A stretch of DNA of 64,000 nucleotides, from the NCBI GenBank assembly GCA_018873245.2, contig JAEMBT020000001.1, positions 8,644,220 to 8,708,219 of the forward strand, read 5' to 3'. The stretch is from Archegozetes longisetosus (lineage: Eukaryota > Arthropoda > Arachnida > Sarcoptiformes > Trhypochthoniidae). Shown here one piece after another: positions 37,000 to 47,748 of the stretch (the stretch's first letter is position 1; every line of letters begins with the position of its first letter). The position numbers were made by a program, and so were the translations under genes. Below the pieces are notes generated by a model, which was not told the origin of the DNA, ran no database searches, and saw nothing but the letters and a program-made list of their open reading frames with translations.

Positions 37000-38264
37000 T
37001 TTAGGGGTACCATTTAATTTCCGCGCATACCATAATAAAAACTAATTTTTATTTAAAAAAAAGTTATAAAAGTTCAATCAACTATGTAATCGCCCTCTTG
37101 ATCGATTATAACTCTACATATTTCGAACAAATTTTTATTGCCCTGCTCATAGAAAGACGGCGGTATTTTACTGAAGAAGCCAGCGAGGGCCGCTCGGATA
37201 CCATCGAATTTTGCGAACGATTGGCCAGAAAGGAAACTATGAAGTGAGGCAAAAGATGGTGATCCGAAGGCTCAATATCTGGCGAGTATGGCGGATGAGG
37301 CAGCACTTCCCAACCCAGACCTCCGATCTTTTGTTAGATCATCTTCGCCGTATGTGGGCATGCGTTGTCTTGGTGAAAGATGACTCGATTTCGTTTAATA
37401 AGCGCTGGGCGCTTAACCATAAGTGCATCATGCAACCGGTCCAACTCCTGACAATAGATGTCCGCCGATACATTTTGGCCCATCTCGAGCACCTCGAAGT
37501 AGATCACCCGTTGGTAATCCCACCAGACACTCAACAGAGTCTTTTTGGGATGAAGGCCAGGTTTCGGCGTTGGAACCGGTGTCTAACCGGAGGATAGCCA
37601 CTGGTTGTAACGCTTAGGATTCTCAAAGAGAACCCACTTTTCGTCATCGGTCACAATCTGCTTCAAAAACGGGCCTTTTTGGCGTCGAATGATCAATGAA
37701 TTACAGATTGTGACACGGATTGCCTTTTGTTTGGGTGTCAAATCGTGAGGCACCCAAACCCCGGCCCTACAGACATTCCTGATATCTTGAAGGTGCAATT
37801 AGACAACCGACCAACTGACCCCGAGTCTGTCCGCTAAATCTTCTATGGTTTGACGTGGGTCCTCTTCAATCATTTGGAGCAGGACATCATTGTCTACTAA
37901 AATTGGTCGACCAAGTCTCGGGTAGTCTTCGAGACTACGATCACCGGAACGGAACCGACTGAACCATTCCTGGGATTGTCGGACACTTATCAATTGGCCG
38001 CAGGTTCCACAGATATTATTGGAAGCCACAGTAGCATTTGATCCGCGATCGAATTCATACACTAAACAGTGTCTGACATGACACTTATAGGGAATGTAAT
38101 TTGAAATTGTTTGAACACAATTAAAAAATTATTTTTTTGCACTAAATTGAAGTTAAATATGTGTACTTTCAATTAAGAAATGGAAACGATTTGTAAACAA
38201 ATTCCCCGTGGATAACGCTACAATTGCATATATAAAATGCGCGGTAATCAAATGGTACCCCTAA
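37000..38264 (-). mobile_element. mariner-type transposon, inactive
   Basis: About 1.26 kb, the usual mariner length, with TIRs starting TTAGGGGTACCATTT and ending in the complement (AAATGGTACCCCTAA). TA duplications lie at 36998-36999 and 38265-38266. Unit 2 has the empty site ATATTTATATAAC near 45300, so this insertion is younger than the segmental duplication or was lost from unit 2. Confidence 0.93.
37106..38062 (-). pseudogene. mariner transposase relic
   Basis: Four minus-strand pieces in different frames: 37799-38062 (DNA-binding part, WFSRFRSGDRSLEDYPRLGR), 37583-37798 (VTDDEKWVLFEN, first catalytic acid), 37334-37534 (VIFHQDNACPHTA, second acid) and 37106-37306 (LPHPPYSPDIEPSDHHL, third acid in the mariner DD34D arrangement). 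The catalytic residues survive, but frameshifts between pieces and a stop near 37800 prevent a full product. It is bounded by the mariner TIRs at 37000 and 38264. Confidence 0.93.
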
Positions 38265-38406
38265 TATAACAATACTTCTGTGTATTCATTGCTTTTCCTT
38301 TCTTAATATTGAAAAGAACAAAATTTAATACTCTTAGCCCTAATAAAAAAATCTGAATTCGATCAACTTGTAGCACATTTCTCTTGTAGAAATTTTAATA
38401 TATTAC

Positions 38407-38908
38407 TAGGGTGACAACCCGTCCCGTTTTTGACGGGAAAGTCCAGGCTTTTAAAGATCAAAAACAGAAATCCCGTCAGACCAAAAACTCTCGACGGGAC
38501 AATTAGTTGTCCCGTTTTTCAATTATCATTTTAAAACTATGCTTAGAAAAACATTTCTCGGAAACTCAAACAATGAATTTCTTTTACAAATGAAAAGGAA
38601 TTAAGGAATCCAATTCAATGTTTTGAACACCTGTGGTTCGAAATCACAAGTTATTGAATTTATCTTTTCTGACTTGACTTATATCTAATATAAACCAGTA
38701 TTTCTTACTTTTGAATGACATATGAAAGATGCAATTTCTAACAAAAAATATACCATGATTAATAGTTTTCAATGTTTTAATATTAGAATGCATTGTTTGA
38801 CGCCTAAATACTTTTAATGACTAATAAAAATGATATTTTCTTCAAAAATGTACGGGTCTCCCTTTGATATTTTTGTCCCGTCATGAGACAAGTCAGAGGT
38901 AGTCAATA
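38407..38908. mobile_element. hAT-like MITE, TAGGGTGAC family (copy 1)
   Basis: Starts TAGGGTGACAACCCGTCCCG, with an internal inverted GTCCCG/CGGGAC motif near the left end, and ends with a degraded complement before TATTTTAT. It is the counterpart of 45449-45940 in unit 2, where the ends and target duplication are clearer. No coding capacity. Confidence 0.75.
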
Positions 38909-39139
38909 TATTTTATTTAAGTTTGTATTTTCAGATCTAAAATAGGGAATGTATAATGTCTAAAATCTATAAATGCTATAAGTATATTATTTTTTCGAAA
39001 TCCAGTTTCCACAAAATCTGTTATTATATGAATTTGAATTCTGTTTCAACTTAAATTGAAGTAGAAGTTTCGTGATATACATTGATTTATAAATATTAGA
39101 AATGAAGTGATCTGGCGAGAAAAAACTACATTTAAAGAA

Positions 39140-39585
39140 TATTAACTTAATTACTGAAAATATTAACTTAATTGTTCAAAACATTAACTCAATAATTAAG
39201 TTAATGTTTTGAACAATTAAGTTAATATTTTCAATAATTAACTTAATTGTTCAAAACATTAACTCAATTATTGAAAATATTAACTTAATTGTTCAAAACA
39301 TTAACTTAATTATTCAAAATGTTAACTTAATTGTTCAAAACATTAACTCAATAATTAAGTTAATGTTTTGAACAATTAAGTTAATATTTTCAATAATTAA
39401 CTTAATTGTTCAAAACATTAACTCAATTATTGAAAATATTAACTTAATTGTTCAAAACATTAACTTAATTATTCAAAATATTAACTTAATTGTTCAAAAC
39501 ATTAACTTAATTATTCAAAATATTAACTTAATTGTTCAAAACATTAATTTAATTATTCAAGATATTAACTTAATTGTTCAAAATA
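39140..39585. repeat. Satellite of ~20-bp units, some inverted, with a 159-bp higher-order period
   Basis: About 22 tandem units of an ATTAACTTAATTGTTCAAAA-type monomer. Several units are in inverse orientation (AGTTAATGTTTTGAACAATT), so parts fold on themselves. The inverted block recurs at a distance of 159 bp (39182 to 39341), indicating a higher-order repeat. The matching places near 29700 and 46165 have only two and one units, so the array expanded here alone. Confidence 0.92.
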
Positions 39586-39616
39586 TAAAAATAAGTAGAA
39601 TTGTATTGATCTGTAG

Positions 39617-40108
39617 TCAGGCACAAGTTATCTTCAAAAGTATCTTCCAATCCTGAGCTGTCTCTTCATTCACAGACTCTGATTCACCGCTTTTCGTCTT
39701 AAAACTCAAATTATGTCTTTTGACAAACCTTGAGATAAGGCCATTACTAGCCTCAAAAGATCTTGAAACCAAATCTTTAGCTAATTTATTGGCCTTAGTC
39801 TTGAGTATGAGTCCATTAGTTGTTACGTTTTTAGGTCTCATCTCTTGAATCCATAGCCACAAGGCTTTGTCAAGTTTGTCATAATTTGATCCGCGATTTC
39901 TTTTGAATGATTTCAAACTTTTTTTGTTTAAATTTGACGACATTTTAACCAAATTGTCTTTATTTTTGATAATATCACTAATTGTTGACTTATATTTTAA
40001 GCCATGCTTTCGGACGATAACGTCATAGCCGATGCCATCACTCACTTCTTTTATTATCTCTAATTTAATCTCTAATGAATAACTGCTTCTTTTTGTTTTA
40101 TTATACAC
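39617..40108 (-). pseudogene. pogo/Tigger-type transposase N-terminal fragment (CENP-B-like DNA-binding region)
   Basis: An uninterrupted 163-codon frame with a CENP-B/psq-type helix-turn-helix (YSLEIKLEIIKEVSDG, VRKHGLKYKSTISDIIKNKD) followed by a Tc5/CENP-B-type second DNA-binding domain (LDKALWLWIQEMRP, FEASNGLISRFVKRHNLSF). No ATG is visible at the start, and the DDE catalytic half is missing. The frame runs out of transposon sequence into duplicated flanking DNA at about 39639, so the last ~8 residues are not part of the original protein. It is most likely a truncated element, but the DNA-binding part is free of stops. Confidence 0.85.
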
Positions 40109-40376
40109 GTTTTGTATAATCCAATTAAAAAAGTATTAATCGTTGTTAACAACTCTGAAGAATTGTTAAAAAACCTTCACTTCAAAGTATTGTAAATAAT
40201 GACACAAAACATGAACTATAACTTTGAATTTTGAACAGTATTCAAACCTATATTTTTGATTCAAAATTTTCATTCGTTATAAACGATCACTTTTTATATG
40301 AAGCGTTCACAGGAAATCATTTGTTATAACCGGGGATTCGTTATAAGCGGGTTCGTTATAAACGAGTTTCGCTGTA
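39639..40376 (-). mobile_element. Truncated pogo-like transposon
   Basis: The right end reads CGTTATAAACGAGTTTCGCTG, the complement of a CAG(N)GAAACTCGTTTATAACG terminus of the pogo/Tigger kind, bordered by TA. The left terminus and the catalytic half of the transposase are gone. The junction at 39639 abuts receptor-unit sequence (compare 29790 and 46245). Confidence 0.75.
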
Positions 40377-43110
40377 GTAATATAAACATACAAGAAATTT
40401 TAACAGTTTTAAAAATGTTTACATAAAATTCATAAGATTCAGGCAAATTTTACATTTTAACATTATAATAAAGACTTAAAGAAATCTTGATGATAAGTGA
40501 GGTGATTTTTCCTCTCCATTTCGTCAGAAAAGAGCATAAAATTACTTTTTCTCATTTTATTAGGTAATCTAAAAAATGAAGCGGAATATCAATTTATGTC
40601 TTCATTGAACGTATTTATTCAATTATATTTATCTTATTATTCTATGTTGGGTTAAATTCGCAGGTTCGGTCTGATAAAGTTCAGTTAATTTTATTGAAGT
40701 TGTTGAACGTAATGATTAGCCTGAGTGAAAATAACGACAAGTAATATCGTTTGATAAATTACTGTTTTAATCATAATGAGCGCGAAAGGAATCGTACGAA
40801 TAACGCGAAGTTACATCTAAACTTTAAATATTAAGTAGTAAGTTATTGTCAGTTATCAAACTATTCTTAACTATGTTAGTCATATTTGTCATGATGTCAT
40901 TTTATTGACGCAAAAAGTTTTAAAATCAAGTTTTAGTGTGTAGTGTTTCATGTTATTCGTACAATTCTTTTCGCGCTCATTATAATTCAAACAGTTATTT
41001 ATCAAAATATGGTACAAAGTGACCTCATATTATCCTTATTAAATACTTGTTTTTGAACTTTAGATAATGAATTTGTTCGAAGTACACGTTTTTACTTAAT
41101 GAATTCATTCGAAATGTTTTGATGATTATTAATTCTTCTGTGAATTTCATCATTAATTTCAGAAATATCTAAAATTAAAGTACGAAATGTTAGTTTAATT
41201 ACAAAATTTTCGAATTAATATTATAATAATCTATTTTAGAAAATAGAAATGTGAACCATTCGGCACATGTTAGGTTGAAAACGTTATCACTTTACTTGGA
41301 ACCCATCTCAACAATGCGATCTTTTAAATTTTAGTCTTATATTTTACTTCAAATGATAGAGATCTTTTCTCTTTTGCCATAGGATTTATTCAAAAATCGT
41401 CATTTAACATCGCTTTTATTTGAGGGACCATTTGTAATCATGGTCACACATTGCACAATTCGCTTTCCTCTTTATGCTGCTAAGATATTGTTTAATTCAT
41501 TATAATGTCATTGATATTACTGAAAACTTCAAAACCTAAAACTTAACGCAATCTGGTTATTCAACTATAAAAGAAATGTTGCCGAAGTATTCGGTAGGTA
41601 ACGATCACTCGATGATCAGGTAATAAAGAATCTGATAATCGGATTAATTAATTGATTATAGGTTTATGACTTAATCTTGAAAATATCGAAGAAAATTCTC
41701 TCAGTATTTCAATTAATCCTCACTACAGTTTTAGCGAATATCTATGAGACTCGCTATCGAGTGAGATGTCGACGAATTCATGGATCAGTTTATTGCTTTC
41801 TTATTCAAGCGAATACATAAAAATAATCGTACGTTCAGACAAAATACGAAATCTTTTAATATATGTAAATATATAACAACATAACTATATTTCTCTGTCA
41901 CACACACACATACACGCAAATGATTTCATGTGTTTCTTCAAACAAATTTTACAATTTGTACTAACTAGTAATAAATAGTCGTAATATAAGCGTTGCTTAA
42001 GGAAACTCGATTAAATTAATTTTGCCCTAAACTATTATATTGTTATGGAGATGGCAAATGAATAAGAATTTTATATTGAAATTGTATACCCAACAGTACT
42101 ATTGTTTAAGTTATGTAAGTTTAGATTAGGTTAGTAATGTTAGTAGTATTAGTAACATTATTAGTGATAGCAATGTTAGCAGTGTTAGTGAAAGTCAAAA
42201 CCGAGCAGTGCTCTTGTCTACTCCATTTCCACACACACACATCATCGAGGTAGTGTGCAGTTTGGAATCTCGGGCAGGTGGCGGCTATGTCCGAGGTACC
42301 AAAGAAGAGTCGCTATGTGCGCACAACATCCTACTGGTCTCTGGCCTGAAGGACAAGAGCACATGTTGATGATATACCTTATAGTATTACGTTACTATAA
42401 GATTAATATATACAAACATATAGGAATGTAATATTGTAAGTTAAATTCAATGTTCATTTTGAGTATCATATACAAAACTTTAACTCCCTTTTAGCGCAAA
42501 AAACTACTCCAAGGATTTTGTTGAAAGCAGCAGACAATTTTTCCCTTATTATGTCTACATTAAAAATATTCAATAAAATTTCGGGTTAAAGTTATCCAAG
42601 GATCCTATAGGAAACGCGAAAATTTCTTCAAGTCTTAAGAAGATTTGCATAAAAATACATAAAACTCAGGAAATGCTTATATTTTTAATATTAATTTAAA
42701 GGCTCACCTAAGTCGTGATAATAAGTGCAGTGAGTTTTAATTTCCCATTTCGATAGAAAAGAGCTTAAAATTACTTTTTCATTTTATTAAATATTCTAAA
42801 AATTGAAGCGGGATATCAATCCATATCTGTATTTAAAGTATTTATTCAATTACACTATATTAGTTGTATTACTCTATGTAAGGTTAAGTTCTCAGGTTTA
42901 GTCCGGTTAAGTTCTACGTAATGATTAGCCTGAGTGATAATAACGCTAAGTACAAAGCGACCTCATGTTATTTTATCTCACATTTAGTTATTTTCGTTGG
43001 AATAAACGTCAATATAGTGATAAATACAAGTGATAATTAAACTTATGACTTATAGTACATGGTTCTAATTGCAAGCCACAGAAATATTGTCAAATCTGAC
43101 CCACTATCTG
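40377..43110. other. Second copy of the duplicated non-coding block
   Basis: Corresponds to 30160-31650 and 33590-34790 without the Tc1-like insertion. It includes the MITE at 40744-41012 and the GC-richer block at about 42125-42370. No gene was seen. Confidence 0.75.
40744..41012. mobile_element. MITE of ~269 bp with ~60-bp inverted ends (copy 2)
   Basis: Near-identical to 30533-30801, at the equivalent position of unit 2, with TA borders. It was carried along by the segmental duplication. Confidence 0.85.
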
Positions 43111-44541
43111 TCAGTCTTCAATACTTGAAACTTCTATTATTTTCAGAAACAATAATATCAGGAAAGAAATGATCTGTAGAAGAATAGTTTGGAAAAGAAT
43201 TCTATATTAGATTGAACTAAATCACAAATAAATAAATGATTACTTCATAGCATCGGAAATAGTTAATGGTAAATAATTTCCAACATGAAAATCCAACACT
43301 TTTCTGACCAACTCTTTCTATGAATGCCATTAACTATTAATGTAGATTTAATAATCAAATTGAAAAAATTAGTTTTACTATAAATATTTTGAGTCTTCCA
43401 ATAACTAATATTTCCTCATTATCTCTTAAGGTATAGAATAAAATTTTGTCATTACCTTAATTTGAGTCGAGATAGAGTTATGAAAAATCAGTTTAAAATT
43501 TCTTCTGAAACAGGGATTTGATTGAGAAGCCATCAGTCCATTCACTAATTTATAGATTTTATTCACTTCGAAATTAACTGATGAGGCCGTATTTATGACG
43601 GTAATAAAGCTAACAATTCCGAGCATAAGAGAATATCCAATAATAGGCTTCAAAATTATATTCATCTCGAAGAATAAAAAGCTGTACAGACCAAAAACAA
43701 TAAATAAACCAAAGAACGACCAAGTTATTAACAAATACTTCGACCAATAGTTCTCATTGTATTCATTAATTTCAGAATATAATGAATCCAGTGAACTAAG
43801 ATTTCTAACAATACTCTTATGGCTTCTTTTATCTTTTATTATCGAAATTCGATGATTTGCCTCTTTTAGTCTAATTTTTATGTATTTGCAAATAATAAAG
43901 AAATACACGACTTGCCAGTAGTTAAGTGAAGCCGTATAATAAAGACACCACATAAATAATAAATTGTTAGGAACACCGAATATAATTGTTTCTATTACTG
44001 AGCATTTTATAAAATATATCGACATTTTACTAGTGAATATAAATATTGGCACTAGTTTCTCAGTACACAGTTTACAGATAAAAAATAAAGCTTTTGAAAG
44101 TTTTATCAATTTCAAGATTTGTTGTTTATTTGTCAATCCAATACTTTTTGGTGAAACCAACCCCGACATCATTTCAAATACTTTAAGATAATTAGGGTTA
44201 ATATCATTCTTGTAATTATAATAATATATTAATTGTGAAGACAGAGGCAACAAAAAAAAGACAATAATTCCAAGTATGATATGGATTCTTACATCAATCA
44301 AATAAGTGAGATCTCCAATAATAATGGAAACATATTCGTTTTTTATTTCAAAAACTAATGGGAACAAAATTTTTATTATTGAGATAGTAATGATTATGAA
44401 AACCAGTAGAGGATTATTGAATTTAGATCTGTTTGTAGGATTTACAGAAGTCAGACATAACCCAATTTTATACAAACGAGTTTCAGCCGAATCTAATACA
44501 AATTCATTTGGCAAAACTTGATTTACATCAAAAGTGTCCAT
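43111..44541 (-). CDS. Gustatory receptor family protein, paralog D
   Basis: Exons 43456-44541, 43244-43333 and 43111-43173, introns of 122 and 70 bp, phase 0, giving 412 residues, with the same six-plus-one hydrophobic layout as its paralogs. Both flanks and the 3' exons match C (exon 3 IISFLILLFLKIIEVSSIED), but most of exon 1 matches B at diagnostic residues (LPNEF at 10-14, INPNYLK, TEKLVPIF, LLFMW, LNYWQ, ENYWSK, WSFFG). From about residue 297 onward it is C-like again (KPIIGYSLMLGIV, KLVNG, RRNF). The gene is therefore a mosaic. All frames are open. Confidence 0.88.
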
Positions 44542-44730
44542 TTTATATTAAAATAATGTAATTTCTAAATTCGATTCAGTAAACAGCTTATTTAAATTGT
44601 TGAGATTTGATCTAATTTACTGCACAGAAATATGAGATAGAAAACAAGCTTTAGTTCAGTCAAATATAAAGCGACTGATTTTGGTATTTCTCTTTCAATG
44701 AACACGACAAGCTTATGCACTGAAGTTTAA

Positions 44731-45235
44731 CCCTACACTGCATAGTGTAGCAGATCTGCTACACTACGATCGTAGTCTATTATCTCAATATGATAACATT
44801 TACTAGGAATGATGTATATAGTAGCAGATGTGCAACAAAGCTTATGAGATTATATAGTTTCGTTATTTATATAGATATTACGGTTTTCAAGAAAAACAGA
44901 CATTCATCATTTCTTAATTTGTAAATCAACAAGGTACTATATATCAACAACTAAAAAATTTTCTAAATTAGACATATTTTACATATTTCTGCCAAAAATT
45001 GATTATTTGTGAGTTAAAGGTATGTAGAACAATTTCTAATATCATAGAAAAGTCACTTTTCTCAAATTGAAAGTAAATTTCAAGAACTCACAAGTTACAG
45101 ATCAGCCACATTTCAAATATGTTTTCACATAACCCTATCGTTATAGCTTTTTTGATAATTTTTTCTAAATATATGCTACCGATAGTGTCTGATGCTAAAT
45201 TTTCATTGAAAAATAAAAGAAATATGCCTTGTAGG
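44731..45235. mobile_element. piggyBac-like MITE (copy 2)
   Basis: Starts CCCTACACTGCA after TTTAA, at the same place relative to receptor D as 36420-36924 is to C. The right end is slightly eroded (TTGTAGG before TTTAA). It was inherited through the duplication. Confidence 0.8.
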
Positions 45236-45448
45236 TTTAAAAGTAAATTATAGTCAGCCAAATAATCTATTTTTAAGCTTAATTAATATTTAATATGCAA
45301 ATATTTATATAACAAGACTTCTGTGTATTTATTGCTTTTCTTTTCTTAATATTGAAAAGAACAAAATTTAATACTCTTAGCCGTGGTAAAAAAACTGAAT
45401 TCGATAAACTTGTGGCACTTTTTTCTTGTAGAGATTTTAATATTTTAC

Positions 45449-45940
45449 TAGGGTGACCACCCATCCCGTTTTTGACGGGACAGCCTAGGCTTTTAAAGTC
45501 AAAAACAGTAATTAAGTCAGACCAAAAACTCTCTACGGAACAATTAGTTGTCCCGTTTTTCAATTATCATTTTAAAACTATGCTTAGAAAAACATTTCTC
45601 GGAAACTCAAACAATGAATTTCTTTTACAAATGAAAAGGAATTAAGGAATCCAGTTCAATGTTTTGAATACCTGTGGTTCAAAATCACAAGTTATTGAAT
45701 TTATCTTTTCTGACTTGACTTATACCTAATATAAACCAGTATTTCTTACTTTTGAATGACATATGAAAGATGCCATTTCTAACAAAAAATATACCATGAT
45801 AAATAGTTTTCAATGTTTTAATATTGTTTGATGTCTAAATATTTTTAATGACTTATAAAAACGATATTTTCTTCAAAAATGTACGGGTCTCCCCTTTGAT
45901 AATTTTGTTCCGTCATGAGGCAAGCCAGAGGTGGTCACTA
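45449..45940. mobile_element. hAT-like MITE, TAGGGTGAC family (copy 2)
   Basis: The ends are TAGGGTGACCACC on the left and GGTGGTCACTA on the right. They are flanked by TATTTTAC (45441-45448) and TATTTTAT (45941-45948), an 8-bp duplication with one change. No open frame of note. It is the counterpart of 38407-38908. Confidence 0.85.
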
Positions 45941-46819
45941 TATTTTATTGAATTTTGTATTTTCAGATCGAAAATAGGGAATAATATAATGTCTAAAATC
46001 GATAAATGGTATAAGTATATTATTGATTCGAAATCCATTTTCCACAAAATCTATCATTATATTAATTTGAATTCTGTTTCAACCTAAGTTGAAGTAAAAG
46101 TTTCGTGATATACATGAATTTATAAATATTAGAAATGATGTGATCTGACGTGAAAATCCACATTTAAAGAATATTAACTTAATTATTCAAAATATGAAAA
46201 TAAGTAGTACTGTATTGATCTGTAGTCAAGCACAGGTTATCTTCAAAAGCAATTAGTATTTTTTATCTTATACACTTTGTATTAAACGTAAATTCACAAA
46301 AGGTGCTTTGAGTAACTCTATTGTAACAAATATTTTAAAATAAAAATCCTTGCTAAGTTTGATTTACATCTAAAGTTTCCATTTCTATGTTAAAATAATG
46401 TAATTCCAAAATCTATTCAGTAAATAATTTGAATTATTGAAACCTAACATAATTTACTGCACAGAGATATTAGATAGAAAACTAACTTACAAAGAAATAT
46501 CTTATCATAAAGTGACGAATTTTGAAATTTTTTTATCATAAAATAGTCGTGATATCAGATGATCATAAATGCCATTCAAATCGGCTGACCTGCACAAGAG
46601 CACAATCTATTATCTTATGACAATCGTTAATCAATGCAAAACTCAATAGCATTTACTATATAACAGCCTTTGTGAAAGAGGAAGATAGGTATTATAATGT
46701 ATTATAATATAGTGTACTATCAAGAGGTTCTAACATTTAAGTCAATGTTTACTCATAAAGTTACATACTTATATGTTAGTACTATTTTTTGTGCTTTTAA
46801 ATACGAACTTTAACTTACT

Positions 46820-46823
<4 letters not shown>

Positions 46824-46865
<42 letters not shown>
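46824..46865. repeat. (TC)n microsatellite
   Basis: Twenty-one uninterrupted TC dinucleotides. Confidence 0.98.
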
Positions 46866-46871
<6 letters not shown>

Positions 46872-47334
46872 TTGCAAATTGACCATGAAATGCTTTGATT
46901 GATGAATATAGAGAATTTCTATTTTATTATACTAATTAGTTGAGAAATTAGAAAAATGCAAAAGCTTGATTTTTTCCGAGAATCTTAACATTAAAGCTTG
47001 AAAAATTTAACTAATTGGATGAATGATCATTGTAATTAATGAATAATGACGTTATGATTTAAAGACCTAATGTTTTCATTTGGAATTTTCTTCAAATCAA
47101 ATGTTTTTGATTCAATTTATTTCTCTCATAAATTGTATAAATTATCATAAATTGAATATAATTTCAATGTCTAGACTAAAATCGAGGGAGGAGAGGGACA
47201 AATGCCCCGAAAATTTATTAAATGACGTGTCCTGGAGGCAATGTTTAATTAATTCATTGATTCAATGTCTAGGCGCTTACAGATGGTCAGAGTGCTTCTG
47301 GGGGTTACACCAGATATTTGTTATTTCATTCATT

Positions 47335-47748
47335 GGGTGAATTGGGGCTAATGGGTCTAAAGGGGTTCCCGAACCCCCACTCCCAAGTGTAATACATCAT
47401 TAGATTCATTTCGTCGGGCTGAACATTTTATCGCAACAATTGACCACTTCCAACCTGAATCTGACCACTTCTGTCCACCCAGACTCAACTTCGTCGAAAA
47501 TAGATGTCTCGGGAACTACTTATGACAATTGATCAAGTAAGGCTCAACGTGCTTAGTTTGATATCCTAATTTCTATTATATAACACTTGGAGGGGTCAGC
47601 CACTCCCGTCGGGAGTTGTCAGGTTTGGATCAGAAGTGGTCAAGTATGATATCAAAATGTTCAGTATGACGAACTGAGTCTAATGATGTACCACACTTAG
47701 GGTTAAGGGGTTGGAAACCCCCTTAGAACCTCTAGCTCGAATTGACCC
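47335..47748. mobile_element. hAT-type non-autonomous element, same family as 19014-19560
   Basis: The ends GGGTGAATTGGGG and the complement of GGGTCAATTCGAG match the family at 19014. The flanks are CATTCATT on the left and TATTCATT on the right, an 8-bp duplication with one change. There is no coding capacity. Confidence 0.82.

Larger units (their letters stand above)
30160..46460. repeat. Tandem segmental duplication of a receptor-containing unit
   Basis: Unit 1 (about 30160-40376) and unit 2 (40377 to about 46460) share, in order, a non-coding block, a GC-richer block, receptor C or D, a piggyBac-like MITE and a hAT-like MITE. The shared part near 30540-31640 against 40750-41850 shows only a handful of differences by eye, so the duplication is recent. 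Unit 1 also has a Tc1-like element (31653-33375), a mariner (37000-38264) and an expanded satellite that unit 2 lacks. Confidence 0.85.

Noticed and set aside
39140-39585. CRISPR-like array
   Set aside because: Units are head-to-tail and inverted copies of one monomer without unique spacers, in a eukaryotic genome.
39140-40376. Satellite plus CENP-B-like fragment as a centromere
   Set aside because: The array is under 0.5 kb and local; the fragment is a truncated transposon, so there is no positive evidence for centromere function.
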